From NCBI GenBank assembly GCA_016802295.1, contig JAESIW010000180.1, positions 4,695,975 to 4,759,974 on the forward strand: 64,000 bases of DNA, written 5' to 3'. The stretch comes from Brachionus rotundiformis (Eukaryota > Rotifera > Eurotatoria > Ploima > Brachionidae). Below are positions 50,701 through 63,821 of the stretch, piece by piece (within the stretch, counting starts at the first letter, position 1; each line of letters starts with the position of its first letter). Under the pieces are notes generated by a model. The model was not told the DNA's origin, did no database searches, and was given only the letters and a program-made list of their open reading frames with translations. The translations under genes were made by a program, and so were the position numbers.

Positions 50701-53700
50701 AAATTGCTCTCGAAAGTCATAAATTCTTTACATAAACTAGGGTGATTATTAGTTAAATAAGATCTTATTTCTCCAATCATACGATGAATTTCACTAATTT
50801 TGACTTCTTTTTTTGTTTGTGCAGAATCTATTTTTGTTTTACACAAAAATTAACTTAACATTTATTAATCTCACAAAAGTGAACAGTTCACTTTTGAGAG
50901 AGCATCCTCAAATGTAAAAAGCCTTATGAATGAACAAAAATCCCTTGCGACGGCGAGTGTTCACTTTTGAGGGATTCTACTGTACTTTCATATCCATGCT
51001 GGTTTGAGTATGGAATTCATCACTCACTCAATTCGTTTACCATCTATGGTGATCGGGGTATCTAATTTTGTGTTTATATACATGAGTGTCGTTTTCTCCG
51101 CATTTATTTCAACTCCAGTCGGTCAAGCGTTTGTTACCAATTTTTGTGTTTTCATATGCATGTCATTTCAATTTATACCCAAAACCATTTGCAAAGTCTA
51201 AGTTTTTATTTTATATATCATAAAGAACATATCCTAAAATTCTGAAAATATTCTCATATATACTTGAACATGTGCTGAATTGAATAATCGAAATAGGTTA
51301 CGCCTTAACTTGTACTAAGGGCCTTAAAAATCGTTTTTGCTGAATTACTAATTCGAGACTTTTTCACTTAATTAGACATAATTAAACTTGAAAAAAAAAA
51401 ATTTTTAATTTTTTTTAATATATTTCATAAATTACTCCATTTCTCTCTTCAAATTCTTCATGTTAACATATTTTTATCGAAATATCTTTTAAAATGAAAA
51501 AGATTTAACAGTTTTTCAAATTAAAACCATTAAGACGTCGTTACCATATTTAATCTTTTGAATTTTTTTCTTGAAAATCCTAAAAATGACAAACTTTTTT
51601 TGTTTTACATTTTTCTACATTAGATCTTTTACCTTACTTCGTTTTAAACGAAAGCGAAAGCTAAGTTATTCGGAAGTGTCTAGGGATCTTATATTATATA
51701 TTTTTAATAGATAAAAATGATAAAAATAAAAGTTAAAAGAAATATTCTAAATAAAAATCCAAAAAGTCATCTTCGATTTCAAATTAATTTTTTTCGTTTA
51801 GATGCCGAAGATTACCAAAGGCTCTTAAAGACTGGCAGGCTTTTGAAGATTTAAAGAAAAAAATTGATGATTTTAATGAATGCTGTCCATTACTTGAACT
51901 AATGACCAACAAAGCAATGAAAAAAAGACATTGGGATCGTATTTCAGACCTTACCAAGCATCCAATAGATATCGAAAATGAAGAACTAAAATTACGCAAC
52001 ATAATGGAAGCAAGTTTGTTGAAATACAAGGAAGAAATAGAAGATATTTGCATAGCAGCAGTAAAAGAGCGTGATATCGAAGCTAAATTAAAACAAGTTT
52101 CACAGGACTGGGCCAATCAAGAGTTCTTGTTCGGAAACTTTAAAAATCGTGGAGAGCTTTTACTCAAAGGAGATAGAGTGACTGAGCTAATGGCATCGCT
52201 TGAAGAATCTCTAATGATTTTAAGCTCACTTATGAGCAACAGATACAATGCACCTTTCAAAAGCAAAATTCAGCAATGGGTCAAAAATTTGTCAGACACA
52301 AATGAAATTCTCGAAAATTGGATGCAAGTACAAAATTTGTGGATTTATTTGGAAGCTGTATTTGTTGGTGGTGATATTGCCAAACAATTACCAGCTGAAG
52401 CTAAACGCTTTAGTGGGATTGATAAAAGCTGGAATAGAATAATGACTAAAGCACATGAGACGACAAATGTGGTTCAATGTTGTGTGAGCGATGAAACCTT
52501 ATCCCAGCTTTTACCACATCTATTGGAACAACTTGAGTTGTGTCAAAAATCTCTGACTGGATATTTGGAGAAAAAGCGTTTACTTTTTCCTCGTTTTTTC
52601 TTTGTATCAGATCCAGCATTGCTGGAGATATTAGGTCAAGCAAGCGATTGTCACACAATTCAAGCCCATTTATTATCTATTTTCGATAACACCAAATCAG
52701 TCACATTTCATGAAAAAGAGTACGATAGAATAATGTCAATTCATTCTAGCGAAGGTGAAACAATTGAGCTGGAAAAGGCTGTCAAGGCTGATGGTAATGT
52801 GGAAGTATGGCTCATGAATTTGATGCAGCAATCGCAAAAATCAGTTCATGGTGTAATTCGAACTGCTTACATGACTGTTTCAGATACCCAGAGCTTTAAT
52901 TTGTTGGAATTTCTCAACACATATCCAGCACAAATTACACTTTTGGGCATTCAAATAATTTGGACAAGAGACGCTACAGAAGCGCTAAAAAATGCTCGCT
53001 ATGATAAAAAAGTAATGCAGCAAACTAATCAAGCCTTCTTAGAACTTTTAAACATTCTCATTCAACAAACTACAAACAATTTGACCAAAGTTGAGCGAAC
53101 CAAATTCGAAACTTTGATTACAATTCATGTTCACCAACGTGACATATTCGATGATTTGTGTCGCATGCACATTAAATCACCAGCTGATTTCGAATGGCTT
53201 AAGCAAACTAGATTTTACTATGTCGAAGATACAGACAAAATGATGGTATCTATCACAGATGTTGACTTTATTTATCAAAATGAATTTTTGGGATGCACTG
53301 AGAGATTGGTAATCACGCCGCTAACAGATCGTTGTTACATCACTTTGGCTCAAGCTATTCATATGTCAATGGGAGGCGCACCTGCTGGACCAGCTGGCAC
53401 AGGCAAAACAGAAACAACCAAAGATATGGGTCGATGTTTGGGAAAATATGTTGTTGTTTTTAATTGTTCAGATCAAATGGACTTTAGAGGTCTTGGTCGT
53501 ATTTATAAAGGATTGGCTCAGTCTGGCACATGGGGATGCTTTGACGAATTCAATCGTATCGATTTGCCAGTTTTGTCAGTCGCAGCGCAGCAAATTGCCA
53601 TTGTGCTTCAATGCAAAAAAGAGAGAAAGAAACAGTTTATTTTTACTGATGGCGATTTGGTAGACATGAACCCTGAATTTGGCATTTTTTTGACCATGAA

Positions 53701-56700
53701 TCCTGGCTATGCTGGCCGTCAAGAGTTGCCCGAAAATTTAAAAATAAACTTTCGTACTGTGGCCATGATGGTACCAGACCGACTGCCCATTATTAGGGTA
53801 AAAATGGCTGCTTGTGGTTTTCTTGAAAATATTGTACTAGCTAGAAAATTTTACACTCTTTACAAACTTTGTGAAGAACAATTAAGCAAACAAGTCCACT
53901 ACGACTTTGGTCTTAGAAATATACTTTCGGTTCTGAGAACTTTGGGAACAGTGAAAAGAGCTAATCCGGATGATAGCGAACAAACGATTGTGATGAGAGT
54001 TTTAAGAGATATGAACTTGTCCAAGCTTATTGATGAAGATGAGCCTTTATTTAAATCGTTGATAGATGATCTTTTCCCAGGAATAACTTTAGAGAAAGCT
54101 GGTTATCCTGCATTGGAATCTGCAATTGGAGAGCAAATAGAAGCCAGTGGTTTGATCAATCATCCAGCTTGGACTCTGAAACTGATTCAACTCTATGAAA
54201 CTCAGCTTGTTAGACATGGCATGATGGTACTTGGTCCATCTGGTGCGGGAAAAACATGCTGCATTCACGCTTTAATGAAATCTATGGATGAACCACATAG
54301 AGAAATGAGAATGAATCCAAAAGCTATCACTGCGCCGCAAATGTTTGGCAGATTGGATGTAGCTACTAATGACTGGACTGATGGCATTTTTTCAACCTTA
54401 TGGAGAAGAACTTTGAAAACAAAAAAAGGCGAACATGTGTGGATTGTTTTAGATGGACCAGTTGACGCGATTTGGATAGAAAATTTGAACTCTGTGCTTG
54501 ACGATAACAAGACTCTTACTTTAGCTAATGGAGATCGAATTCCCATGGCACCTAATTGTAAAATTATTTTCGAGCCACACAATATTGACAATGCATCGCC
54601 AGCTACTGTGTCCCGAAATGGAATGGTCTATATGAGTAGTTCAGGTTTGAATTTTGCACCTATAGTCAAGGGCTGGATTAATCGTGAAAGACAACATCAA
54701 GAAGGAGACATTTTAATCTCACTTTTTGAATCTAGTTTTTCTCATATTTACAATTATTTTAGTACTGCTTTAGTATCCAAGATGGAAATTTTAGAATGCA
54801 TGATTGTGAGTCAGAGCTGCAAACTTTTGTCTGGTTTATTGCCTCCCAAAGAAAATAAAGAAACTTTGTCGAAAAATCATTTGGAAAGGTTGTATATTTT
54901 TGCTTTAATGTGGAGCTTTGGTGCGTTCCTTGAATTGGATGATAGGAAAAAACTTCAAGAATTTCTTGTTGATAACAGCGAATTTAAACTAGATTTTCCG
55001 GAATTAAGCCATGGCTCGGATGAAACTATTTTTGACTTTTATGTTGATGAATCAGGACAATGGGAGCATTGGAATAGCAAGGTAGATGAATATATCTATC
55101 CGTCTGACCACACACCAGAATACGGATCCATATTAGTTCCAAATGTTGATAATGTTCGAACAGACTTTTTAATTAGAACGATAGCTAAGCAAAATAAAGC
55201 TGTTTTGTTAATTGGTGAACAGGGTACAGCTAAAACTGTGATAATCAAAGGTTTTATGGATAAATTCAATGCTGATGAACATGTGCACAAGTCTCTTAAT
55301 TTCTCATCGGCTACAACTCCGAACATGTTCCAAAGAATAATTGAAAGTTATGTTGAAAAACGTGTTGGTACTACCTATGGACCTCCAAATGGCAAAAGAA
55401 CTTTGACTGTTTTTATAGACGATATAAATATGCCAGTTATAAACGAATGGGGTGACCAAATAACAAACGAAATTGTGAGACAATTAATGGAGAATAATGG
55501 GTTTTATAATTTGGAGAAGCCTGGTGAATTTACAAATATTGTTGATGTGCAATTTTTAGCAGCTATGATCCAGCCTGGTGGCGGTCGAAATGATATTCCG
55601 CAGCGTTTGAAGCGTCAATTTGCCATTTTTAATTGTACATTGCCTTCTAATGCTAGCATTGATAAAATATTTTCCGTGATTGGTCTTGGCCACTATTGTT
55701 CAGAGCGAAATTTCAATGAGGCTGTTAGAGAACTTGTCAAAAAATTAATTCCAGCTACTAGGAGACTTTGGCAACTAACCAAAGTAAAAAAAAAAAATTT
55801 AATTATTTTTAAATATTTTATATAAGGTGAAAATGCTGCCAACTCCAGCTAAATTTCATTATGTATTTAATTTGAGAGATTTGAGTCGAATATGGCAAGG
55901 AATGATAAATACAATATCCACAGTTATAAATTCAGAAAAAGTATTGCTCTCCTTGTGGAAACATGAATGTAGCCGTGTGATAGCTGATAGGTAATTTAAT
56001 TCGAGGTTTCTTTTTTCAAATAATGAAAATATTCCAACTCTGTTTATCTATGAGGGTTGTTAAAAATGAAAATTTTTTACCAGGTTCGCGACTTATGAGG
56101 ACGTTAATTGGTTTGAAAAAACAATTAAACGAGTTGCGGAAGAAGAGCTCGGCGAAAAGTATGCCGAGGTTGTGAATACATCGCGTCATTTTGTTGACTT
56201 TATGAGGTAATTTTAGTCAAAAATTGAAGCCTAATTTCTCAAAAGTTAAGTAGCATGAACAGAGTTTGAATCACTGATTAAATAATAATTTAAAACTAAC
56301 ATTTTTTTTCAAAAATAAAATTTAATAGATTTATAAACCACGATGATAATTTATGGTTTAATAAGACTATTGAGAGAATAATCGAGGATGAAATATATCC
56401 CGATTGTCCCGATAGTATTAAAAAATCTTCACCTATATTTTGTTCATTTTTGAAGTATTGTTTTTAATTTACACTATTTTAGCTGGCTTCCAATTCTTCA
56501 ATCATTTTTTTTTATTACTAACTAATCAATATATTAACTAACAATTTTAGAGATGCTCCAAAAAGACGAAAGAAAAAGTGCTAATTGCTTTTTTATTAAT
56601 TTATGCTTTTTTCCCTGGCAGATATCCTGATCAATTTGATCAAATCAAATTTGCTTATATTTAAGACCCAAAGCTTCAATTTAGTAGTACATTTTTACCA

Positions 56701-59700
56701 AATATTACATTTTGAATTTATCAAGGGACGCACCAGAAGCTACTGGAGATGAACCAGAAGATATGGACCTGGAAATGCCAAAGATTTACGAACCAGTATA
56801 AAACAAAATTTTCGTTTTGAACAAAAAGAGATTAAAATTATTTAAATATTTCAGGTTGATTCTTTGGAACAATTGGAAGAGAGGCTTAAAATGTTTATGG
56901 GATTGTATAATGAAAGTATTCGTGGTTCTGGAATGGACTTGGTATTCTTCCGTGATGCAATGCTTCATTTAGTTCGAATATCTCGAATAATTCGCACTCC
57001 AAGAGGCAACGCTCTGTTGGTGGGTGTAGGTGGAAGTGGCAAACAATCCCTTACAAAACTAGCGGCTTTTATCGCCGGACAAAAAGCCTTCCAAATTACT
57101 CTTACTAGGTAAATTTAGATAATTTAGTTCAGTCTCTTTACGAGATCTGATTCAATTGAATCCTTATTATACTAAAAATTATAACAAATCTAACTAACTA
57201 CCAATATCTAGGGCAAAGTAATTACTTATTAAGATAAAGCGTTAAGCTTTAAATGTTTAAGCATGAAAGCTCTAAATGTTTGCTTGGCAAAAATATTTTC
57301 TTTGTATTAATTTGTTAATCTTAAGATCATACAATTCATCGAACTTGATGGAAGATTTGAAAATTCTATACCGAACAGCAGGTCTACAAGGCAAAGGAAT
57401 TACATTTATATTCACCGACCAAGATATAAAAGAGGAAGCATTTTTGGAGTATATAAACAATGTTTTATCAAGTGGAGTTGTTGCTGGTCTATTTGCAAAA
57501 GATGAAATTGATGAAATATGTAATGAACTCGTACCAGTAATGAAAAAAGAATATCCTAAAAGAACGCCGACCAACGAGAACCTTTATGAATACTTTTTGT
57601 CAAGAACACGTCAAAATTTACACGTTGTTCTTTGCTTTTCTCCAGTAAATTTACAAAAAAAAATATTATTTAAAAGCTTAATAATTTTTAAGATTGGTGA
57701 AAAGTTCAGAAACAGAGCTTTGAAATTTCCTGGATTAATATCAGGTTGTACCATTGATTGGTTCCAGCGTTGGCCAAGAGATGCCTTGATATCAGTAGCA
57801 GATCACTTCTTGGCTAATTTTCCCATTGTTTGTACGCCAGATATTAAAAAACAGCTTGTTCAATCAATGGGAACTTTGCACGACGAAGTAGCTGATACAT
57901 GTGTAAATTATTTTGCCAGATATCGTCGGTCAGCTCATGTGACACCAAAATCTTATTTGTCATTTTTAAATGGTTACAAAACAATTTACAATCAAAAGCA
58001 TGCTGAAATTGAGAACTTGGCATCAAGAATGAACATAGGTCTTGAAAAGCTAGTCGAGGCTGGTGAGTCAGTCGCTGAGTTGAAAAAAGAACTTGCTGTT
58101 AAAGAGCAAGACTTGGCTATTGCAAACGAAAAAGCCGATAAAGTATTGAAAGAAGTTGCCAAGAAAAAAGAAGCTGCAGAAAAAATTAAACAGCAGGTTC
58201 AAAAAGTAAAAGACAAGGCTCAAGCCATTGTCGATGAAATAGAAGCGGATAAAGCCTTGGCCGAAGAGAAATTAGAAGAGGCAAAACCAGCGCTTCTAGC
58301 CGCTGAAGAAGCTTTGAAGACTATTAAACCTGTGGACATAGCAACTGTTCGCAAACTGGGCCGTCCTCCTCATCTAATCATGAGAGTTATGGATTGTGTA
58401 CTGCTGCTATTCCAAGCTAAAATGGAACCTCCATCAGTCGATCCTGAACCTGAGCGAGCTTGTTTAAAGCCTTCATGGTCTGAATCGTTGAAGCTAATGG
58501 CAGGCAATTTGCTACAATCTCTAATGGACTTCAAAAAAGATCTAATAAATGAAGAAACTGTTGAATTAATGGAACCTTATATTAGAGCACCTGACTACGA
58601 TTATGATTCGTGTAAAAAAGTAAGCGAAAATGTATCTGGTTTGCTCTCGTGGACGATTGCGATGACAAATTTTTTTGCAATCAACAAAGAAGTTTTGCCA
58701 TTGAAGGACAATCTAGTTGTCCAAGAAAGCCGCTTGCAGGCAGCTAATAGTGATTTAGCCAAGGCTCAAGCACAATTGGACGAAAAAGAAAACGAATTAG
58801 CGGAAGCCATGGGTGAGTATAATGCCGCAATGTCTGAAAAACAGCGTCTGATGGATGATGCTGAAAATTGCAGAAAAAAAATGTTTGCTGCGTCAGAATT
58901 GATTAATGGTCTAGCTAATGAAAAAGAGAGATGGACCGAGCAAAGCAAAGAGTTTAAGGCTCAAATTGGAAGACTTGTCGGCGATATTCTACTCTGTACT
59001 GGATTTTTGTCTTATCAAGGGCCGTTCAATCAAGATTTTAGAAATCTAATGAGTAAAGATTGGCAAAAATTATTAAAAGATCGACGAATACCTTATTCTG
59101 CATCCATTAATGTAGTGGATTATTTGACTGACTCAACTACCATCGGTGAATGGCGCTTACAAGGATTACCCAATGACGATCTTTCAGTTCAGAATGCTAT
59201 TATTGTTACAAAATCATCTAGATATTCACTTTTAGTCGATCCTCAAGGCCAAGGAAAATCTTGGATTAAGAATAAAGAAGCTCAAAATGAATTACAAGTA
59301 ATTACAACAAATTCTATTATTAGTCTAATGCAATTTAAAATGATTTATTTATTAAAAATTTAGATTTATTATTATTGAAAAATTTTATCTTTCATAAAAA
59401 GTGTTGTAGTTTTGTTATTTAAAAGCCTATTAAAAATGTCATTTTAAATTCTTTTATAAGTCAACTCAGTTAATTCACTTTAAAAAAAGTTTAATTTAAT
59501 TTTTTCAATAAATAAGTAAAATAAATGACATAGCTACTGATAATTACTGATATAAGAAATAAGATTAAAAACTAAAAATTTTAATTTCCTAGCATTAAAA
59601 GATGAAGCTTTTTAATCAGATATTGAAACCAATAAGCAAATGATTTTTTTTATTTATCACTAACTCGGAGTATTTGACAGAGTTAATTTTAAAAATATTA

Positions 59701-62700
59701 TTATCAATTTTAATTTAAAACTGGTATTTACATTTCATGTTTTATTTTTTAATCGTTTGATGTTGGTTTAAAAATCTGATTGAAAAGCTTAAAGATTTAG
59801 GACAACACTGGAACAGATGAATTTGTGAGATAGACAAAAACTTGGCTTTTTACTTTTACTTTCAAGTTCATTAAATTTTATCCTATATTATCTAGTTATA
59901 ATCATTTCATTTTGTGCTCTGATATTTTTATCTTATTTTTTACGCTAGGCTGAAAAGACGGACTGGGATCCAGTCTAAGTGACCTAGGGATATGTCTATA
60001 TATCTTCAAATATTTATTTAAATAAATAAATTTATTATTAAATAATCAAAATCATTAATTAAGAGAATATTTGGTCTATCTTATTTTATTTGTTTGGAAG
60101 AAAAGAAAAAGAAAACGTTTTTCAATATTAATTTATAAATTATAAACTTTTTATTTAAATAATTATTCGTTTAAGATTACAAATTTAAATCACAAATATT
60201 TTCGGCAGCATTTCGAAGATGCATTGTCTCTGGGTCGTCCATTGTTGATTGAGGACGCCGGCGAAGAGCTTGATCCTGTACTTGATAATGTATTGGAAAT
60301 GAATTTTATAAAAATTGGAACCTCTTATAAAGTTAAAGTTGGTGATCGAGAAATTGATATTGGTAAAGGATTTCGTTTGTATATAACCACCAAACTTGGA
60401 AATCCATCTTATACTCCGGAAATTTCAGCCAAAACATCCATAATTGATTTTACAGTTACCATGAAAGGTCTTGAAGATCAGCTTTTAGGCCGAGTAATCA
60501 ATACCGAGAAAAAAGAATTGGAAAGTGAGAGGCTTAAACTTTTGGAAGATGTCCAGTCGAATAAGAAAAAAATGAAAGAACTTGAAGATAACCTACTTTA
60601 TCGACTAACGAGTACACAAGGCTCTTTAGTCGACGATGAAAATTTGATCAATGTTCTCAATGTGACTAAAACAACTTCTATAGATGTTAGTCATAAGCTC
60701 CAAGTTGCTGCTGAAACAAGCGAAAAAATCAATATAGCACGTGAAGAATTTCGACCTGTGGCTACTAGAGGTAGCATTTTATATTTTTTGATAGTGGAAA
60801 TGTCAATGGTAAATATGATGTATCAAACTTCATTGAAACAATTTCTCCAATTGTTTGATTTATCTATGGAGCATTCACCTAAATCACCCATTACTTCTAA
60901 ACGTATTCAAAATATTATCGAATACATGACGTATGAAGTGTACCGGTTTACAGTTCGAGGCTTTTATGAAGAACACAAATTTATGTTCACTCTGCTCCTG
61001 ACCCTTAAAATAGACTTACATTCAAATAAAATAAGACATGAAGAATTTCAAACTTTGATTAAAGGTGGAGCATCACTTGATTTAAATGTAGTCCAACCGA
61101 AGCCTTGTAAGTGGATCACGGATTCAACATGGTTAAATTTGGTAGAATTAAGTAAGCTTTACCAATTCTCAGCCATTCTGGATCAAATACCTCGCAATGA
61201 GAAACAATGGAAGCAATGGTTTGATAAAGATGCGCCTGAAGAAGAAGTTATACCAGATGGATACACTAATTCTTTGGATATATTTAGAAAGCTGCTCTTA
61301 ATACGATCATGGTGTCCTGATCGAACTTTACATCAAGCTAAAAAATACATAGAAGATTCAATAGGCGAAAAATTTGTTGAAGGAGTAATTCTTGATCTGG
61401 AAAAAATGTTTGAAGAATCTGATCCACATACGCCTTTGGTATGCTTTTTGTCCATGGGCTCTGATCCAACTAATACGATCGAACAATTAGCAAAACGAAA
61501 ATCAATAGAAGCCAAGGCGATTAGTATGGGACAAGGCCAAGAGATTCATGCGAGAAGACTAGTTAGTTCAGCGATGACTTCCGGTGGTTGGGTATTGCTT
61601 CAAAATTGCCATTTATCCCTTGATTTTTGCGATGAAATTCTTGATACCTTAATTGTAACTGATCAAATTCATGACAATTTTAGAATATGGATTACCACTG
61701 AGCCTCATCCTAAATTCCCTATTGGTCTTCTTCAAATATCCATAAAATATACAGCTGAACCTCCTCAAGGTATTAAAGCAGGGCTAAAACGAACATTCCA
61801 AGGTTTAAACTCTGACTTTCTTGAAATTTCAAATTTACCACAATGGAAGCCTCTTTTGTATGGAGTTTCATTTTTGCACACTATTGTGCAAGAGAGAAGA
61901 AAGTTTGGACCTCTTGGATGGAACATTCCGTACGAGTTCAATACTTCTGATTACAACGCTACTGTTCAATTTATTCAAAACCATTTAGATGAATTGGACA
62001 TCAAGCGTGGAATTTCATGGACAACTGTGCGCTATATGATTGGTGAATGTCAATATGGAGGTCGTGTTACTGACGACTTTGATAAAAAACTGCTTAATAC
62101 ATTTACTTTAAGATGGTTTGGCGAGAACATTTTTGCACCAACTTTCTTTTTTAATGATAAAACCTATCCTTTGCCAAAATATGCACGAATGGAGGATCTA
62201 ATGAATTTTATAAATTCTTTGCCAGCTAATGACAGACCAGAAGTGTTTGGTCTACATGCAAATGCAGATATCACTTATCAAACGAATACAGCTAGAACTG
62301 TTTTGGACACAATTCTTAATATTCAACCAAAAGAGTCCAGTGGCGGTTCTGGTGAAACTCGAGAAGCTGTTGTGTATAGAATAGCGCAAGATATGCTGGA
62401 TAAACTTCCACCAGATTACATTCCTCATGAGGTTAAAGCACGGCTCATAAAAATGGACCCACTAACTTCAATGAATATTTTCTTGAGACAGGAGATTGAC
62501 AGAATGCAAAAAGTTATTGCAACTGTAAGAAGAACTCTTATTGACTTAAAACTTGCAATCGATGGTACAATAATAATGAACGAGAATTTGCGAAATGCTC
62601 TTGATTTTATTTACGATGCTAAGATTCCAAATTTATGGCAAAAAATATCCTGGGAGTCGTCAACATTAGGATTTTGGTTTACAGAATTAATTGAAAGAAA

Positions 62701-63199
62701 TAACCAATTTAGAAAGTGGATTTTTGAAGAGAAACCACTATGCTTTTGGATGACAGGATTCTTTAATGCTCAAGGATTTTTAACTGCCATGAGACAAGAA
62801 GTAACTAGGATGAATAAAGATAAAGGCTGGGCTTTGGATACTGTAACTTTGACAAATGAGGTCACTAATAAGGCAAAAGAAGAAGTAACGACACCACCAA
62901 GTGTAGGAGTTTATGTTTATGGCCTATTTTTAGAAGGGGCCGCATGGAGTAAATCTAACCATAGGTTAGTCGAATCGAAAAACAAAATTTTGTTTGATCC
63001 AATGCCTGTCATTCATATATCGGCCACAAGCACTGCCGAAGCAGCTGGTTTAAATAAGAATCAAAATTATGTTTGTCCAATTTACAAGAAACCGAAACGT
63101 ACAGATCGAACTTTTATTGCTACTATCAATTTGAGAACTAATGTTGCACCTGAGACTTGGACACTCAGAGGAACTTGTTTATTGTGTGACACTAAATAA
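44775..63199 (+). CDS. DNAH5/8: axonemal outer-arm dynein heavy chain, DNAH5/DNAH8 type
   Basis: Twelve exons keep phase: 44775-44855, 44927-45061, 45117-46526, 47039-49671, 51802-55783, 55827-55990, 56084-56206, 56726-56795, 56855-57108, 57326-57644, 57693-59297 and 60176-63199, giving 4,599 residues (human DNAH5 has 4,624). It is the ciliary motor of the outer dynein arm. The N-terminal tail contains RHYHIFQIVSDRL and SKFNYLLDQIKEP. P-loops are AAA1 GPAGTGKTETTKD (about 1949), AAA2 GPSGAGKT (2231), AAA3 GEQGTAKT (2558) and AAA4 GVGGSGKQS (2923). The stalk coiled coils lie at about 3169-3265 and 3390-3477 around the microtubule-binding domain. The C-terminus has LGFWFTELIERN and CFWMTGFFNAQGFLTAMRQE and ends LCDTK. 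A 48-bp intron (57645-57692) has no in-frame stop. The 2.1-kb intron after 49671 holds transposon relics. A duplicated exon lies at 56329-56454. Confidence 0.97.
49930..51180 (-). mobile_element. decayed LINE reverse-transcriptase relic, split by a MITE
   Basis: Reading leftward, fragments in several frames match the C-terminal part of a LINE reverse transcriptase: GVEINAEKTTLMYINTKLD and PITIDGKRIE (about 51125-51025), then, beyond the inserted MITE, ALIYGSECLVMSE, FHTSKLRKILGIWPETLSND (about 50355-50215), and ALLWTPHER, KVGRPPLIWRSI (about 50130-50065). Stops and frame shifts are frequent. It lies inside a dynein intron in antisense orientation. Typical related phrases are 'LYGSECW', 'FH.rcLR+ILGI' and 'W.P.g+r..GRP'. 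Confidence 0.7.
50385..50982. mobile_element. pogo/Tigger-like MITE (Tc1/mariner superfamily), 598 bp
   Basis: Terminal inverted repeats begin CAGTAGAA(GC/TC)(T/C)CTCAAAA and include TGAAC-type repeats. A TA dinucleotide flanks both ends (50383-50384 and 50983-50984), the hallmark target duplication. Inside, a minus-strand ORF at 50646-50846 ends KQSKIEDNFKN, resembling the 'KQ(T/S)(K/T)I.DFF' C-terminus of Tigger/jerky-type transposases. The element is therefore an internally deleted derivative. It is nested within the LINE relic in a dynein intron. Confidence 0.75.
56329..56454 (+). other. duplicated alternative exon b of the dynein gene
   Basis: Bounded by TTTAATAG and AA|GTATTG with the same phase (2 to 2) as exon a (56084-56206). 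It encodes RFINHDDNLWFNKTIERIIE and more, clearly related to exon a's RFATYEDVNWFEKTIKRVAE. It has no stop and is 126 nt against 123. Its C-terminal half lacks the conserved YFVDF. Either a mutually exclusive exon or a decaying duplicate. Confidence 0.65.
56551..56584 (+). other. truncated duplicate of the DAPEATG exon
   Basis: After the acceptor ACAATTTTAG the sequence reads (R)DAPKRRKKKC then TAA. The true downstream exon (56726-56795) begins (R)DAPEATGDEPED. If spliced in, this copy would terminate the dynein between AAA3 and AAA4. It is probably a remnant of the same duplication that made exon b. Confidence 0.45.
59298..60175 (+). other. 878-bp intron in the dynein gene
   Basis: Lies between the exon ending NKEAQNELQ and the exon starting ITNLNHKYF. 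AT-rich. A nested palindrome at 59946-59987 (CTAGG...GACTGG GAT CCAGTC...CCTAG) is the only structure I see. Confidence 0.7.
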
Positions 63200-63821
63200 A
63201 ATAAATTTCCATTTTGTATTAATTTTAAATCACTTGTTTATTTTTTTTTATTTTTAATTTTAATTTGTTTTACAAATAAATTTTTTAGTTAAAAAATTAA
63301 TAAATTCGTTTTTCCATTTTTAATTTATTACAACCATGCATTTGATATTTAATTTTTTAAATTATTTTTTCTATTTTATATTTAATATGGACTTGATAAT
63401 TGTAGAAAAAATTATTTAAAAAAATTAATTTATATAATAAAATAAACTGCTATTCTAGGTCAGCTTGTGATATGACACGCAGTCTTAGAACATTCTTAAA
63501 TGTTCTAATTATTCAATCATGTTATCATGAAACATTCTAAAACGTTATCTTTTTTTTATTGTTTTATATTTGTTAGGAAATTTATTTTCTATGCTAACTT
63601 AAATTAATTAAGGCGAATTTTTAAAACATTAATATATTAAGTTTATTAAATTTTTTAAATAAAGTATTTTACGAAGAACCACTAATTTTGGATCAACAAA
63701 ATCCCTTGAATAATGCAATTCTGTCTCCAGAAAACTAAGACTCGCTTTAAATCAATGAAGTAATCTTGTAAATATTAGTTGGTATTAATCGTGAATTTTA
63801 ACGAAAACAAATATTTCTTTT
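63200..63821. other. AT-rich spacer after the dynein gene
   Basis: The dynein 3' end region: AATAAA lies within the stop-codon context at about 63197 and again near 63275. A short inverted motif ACATTCTTAAATGTTC appears at 63490-63505. No gene is visible before the duplicated exon. Confidence 0.5.
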
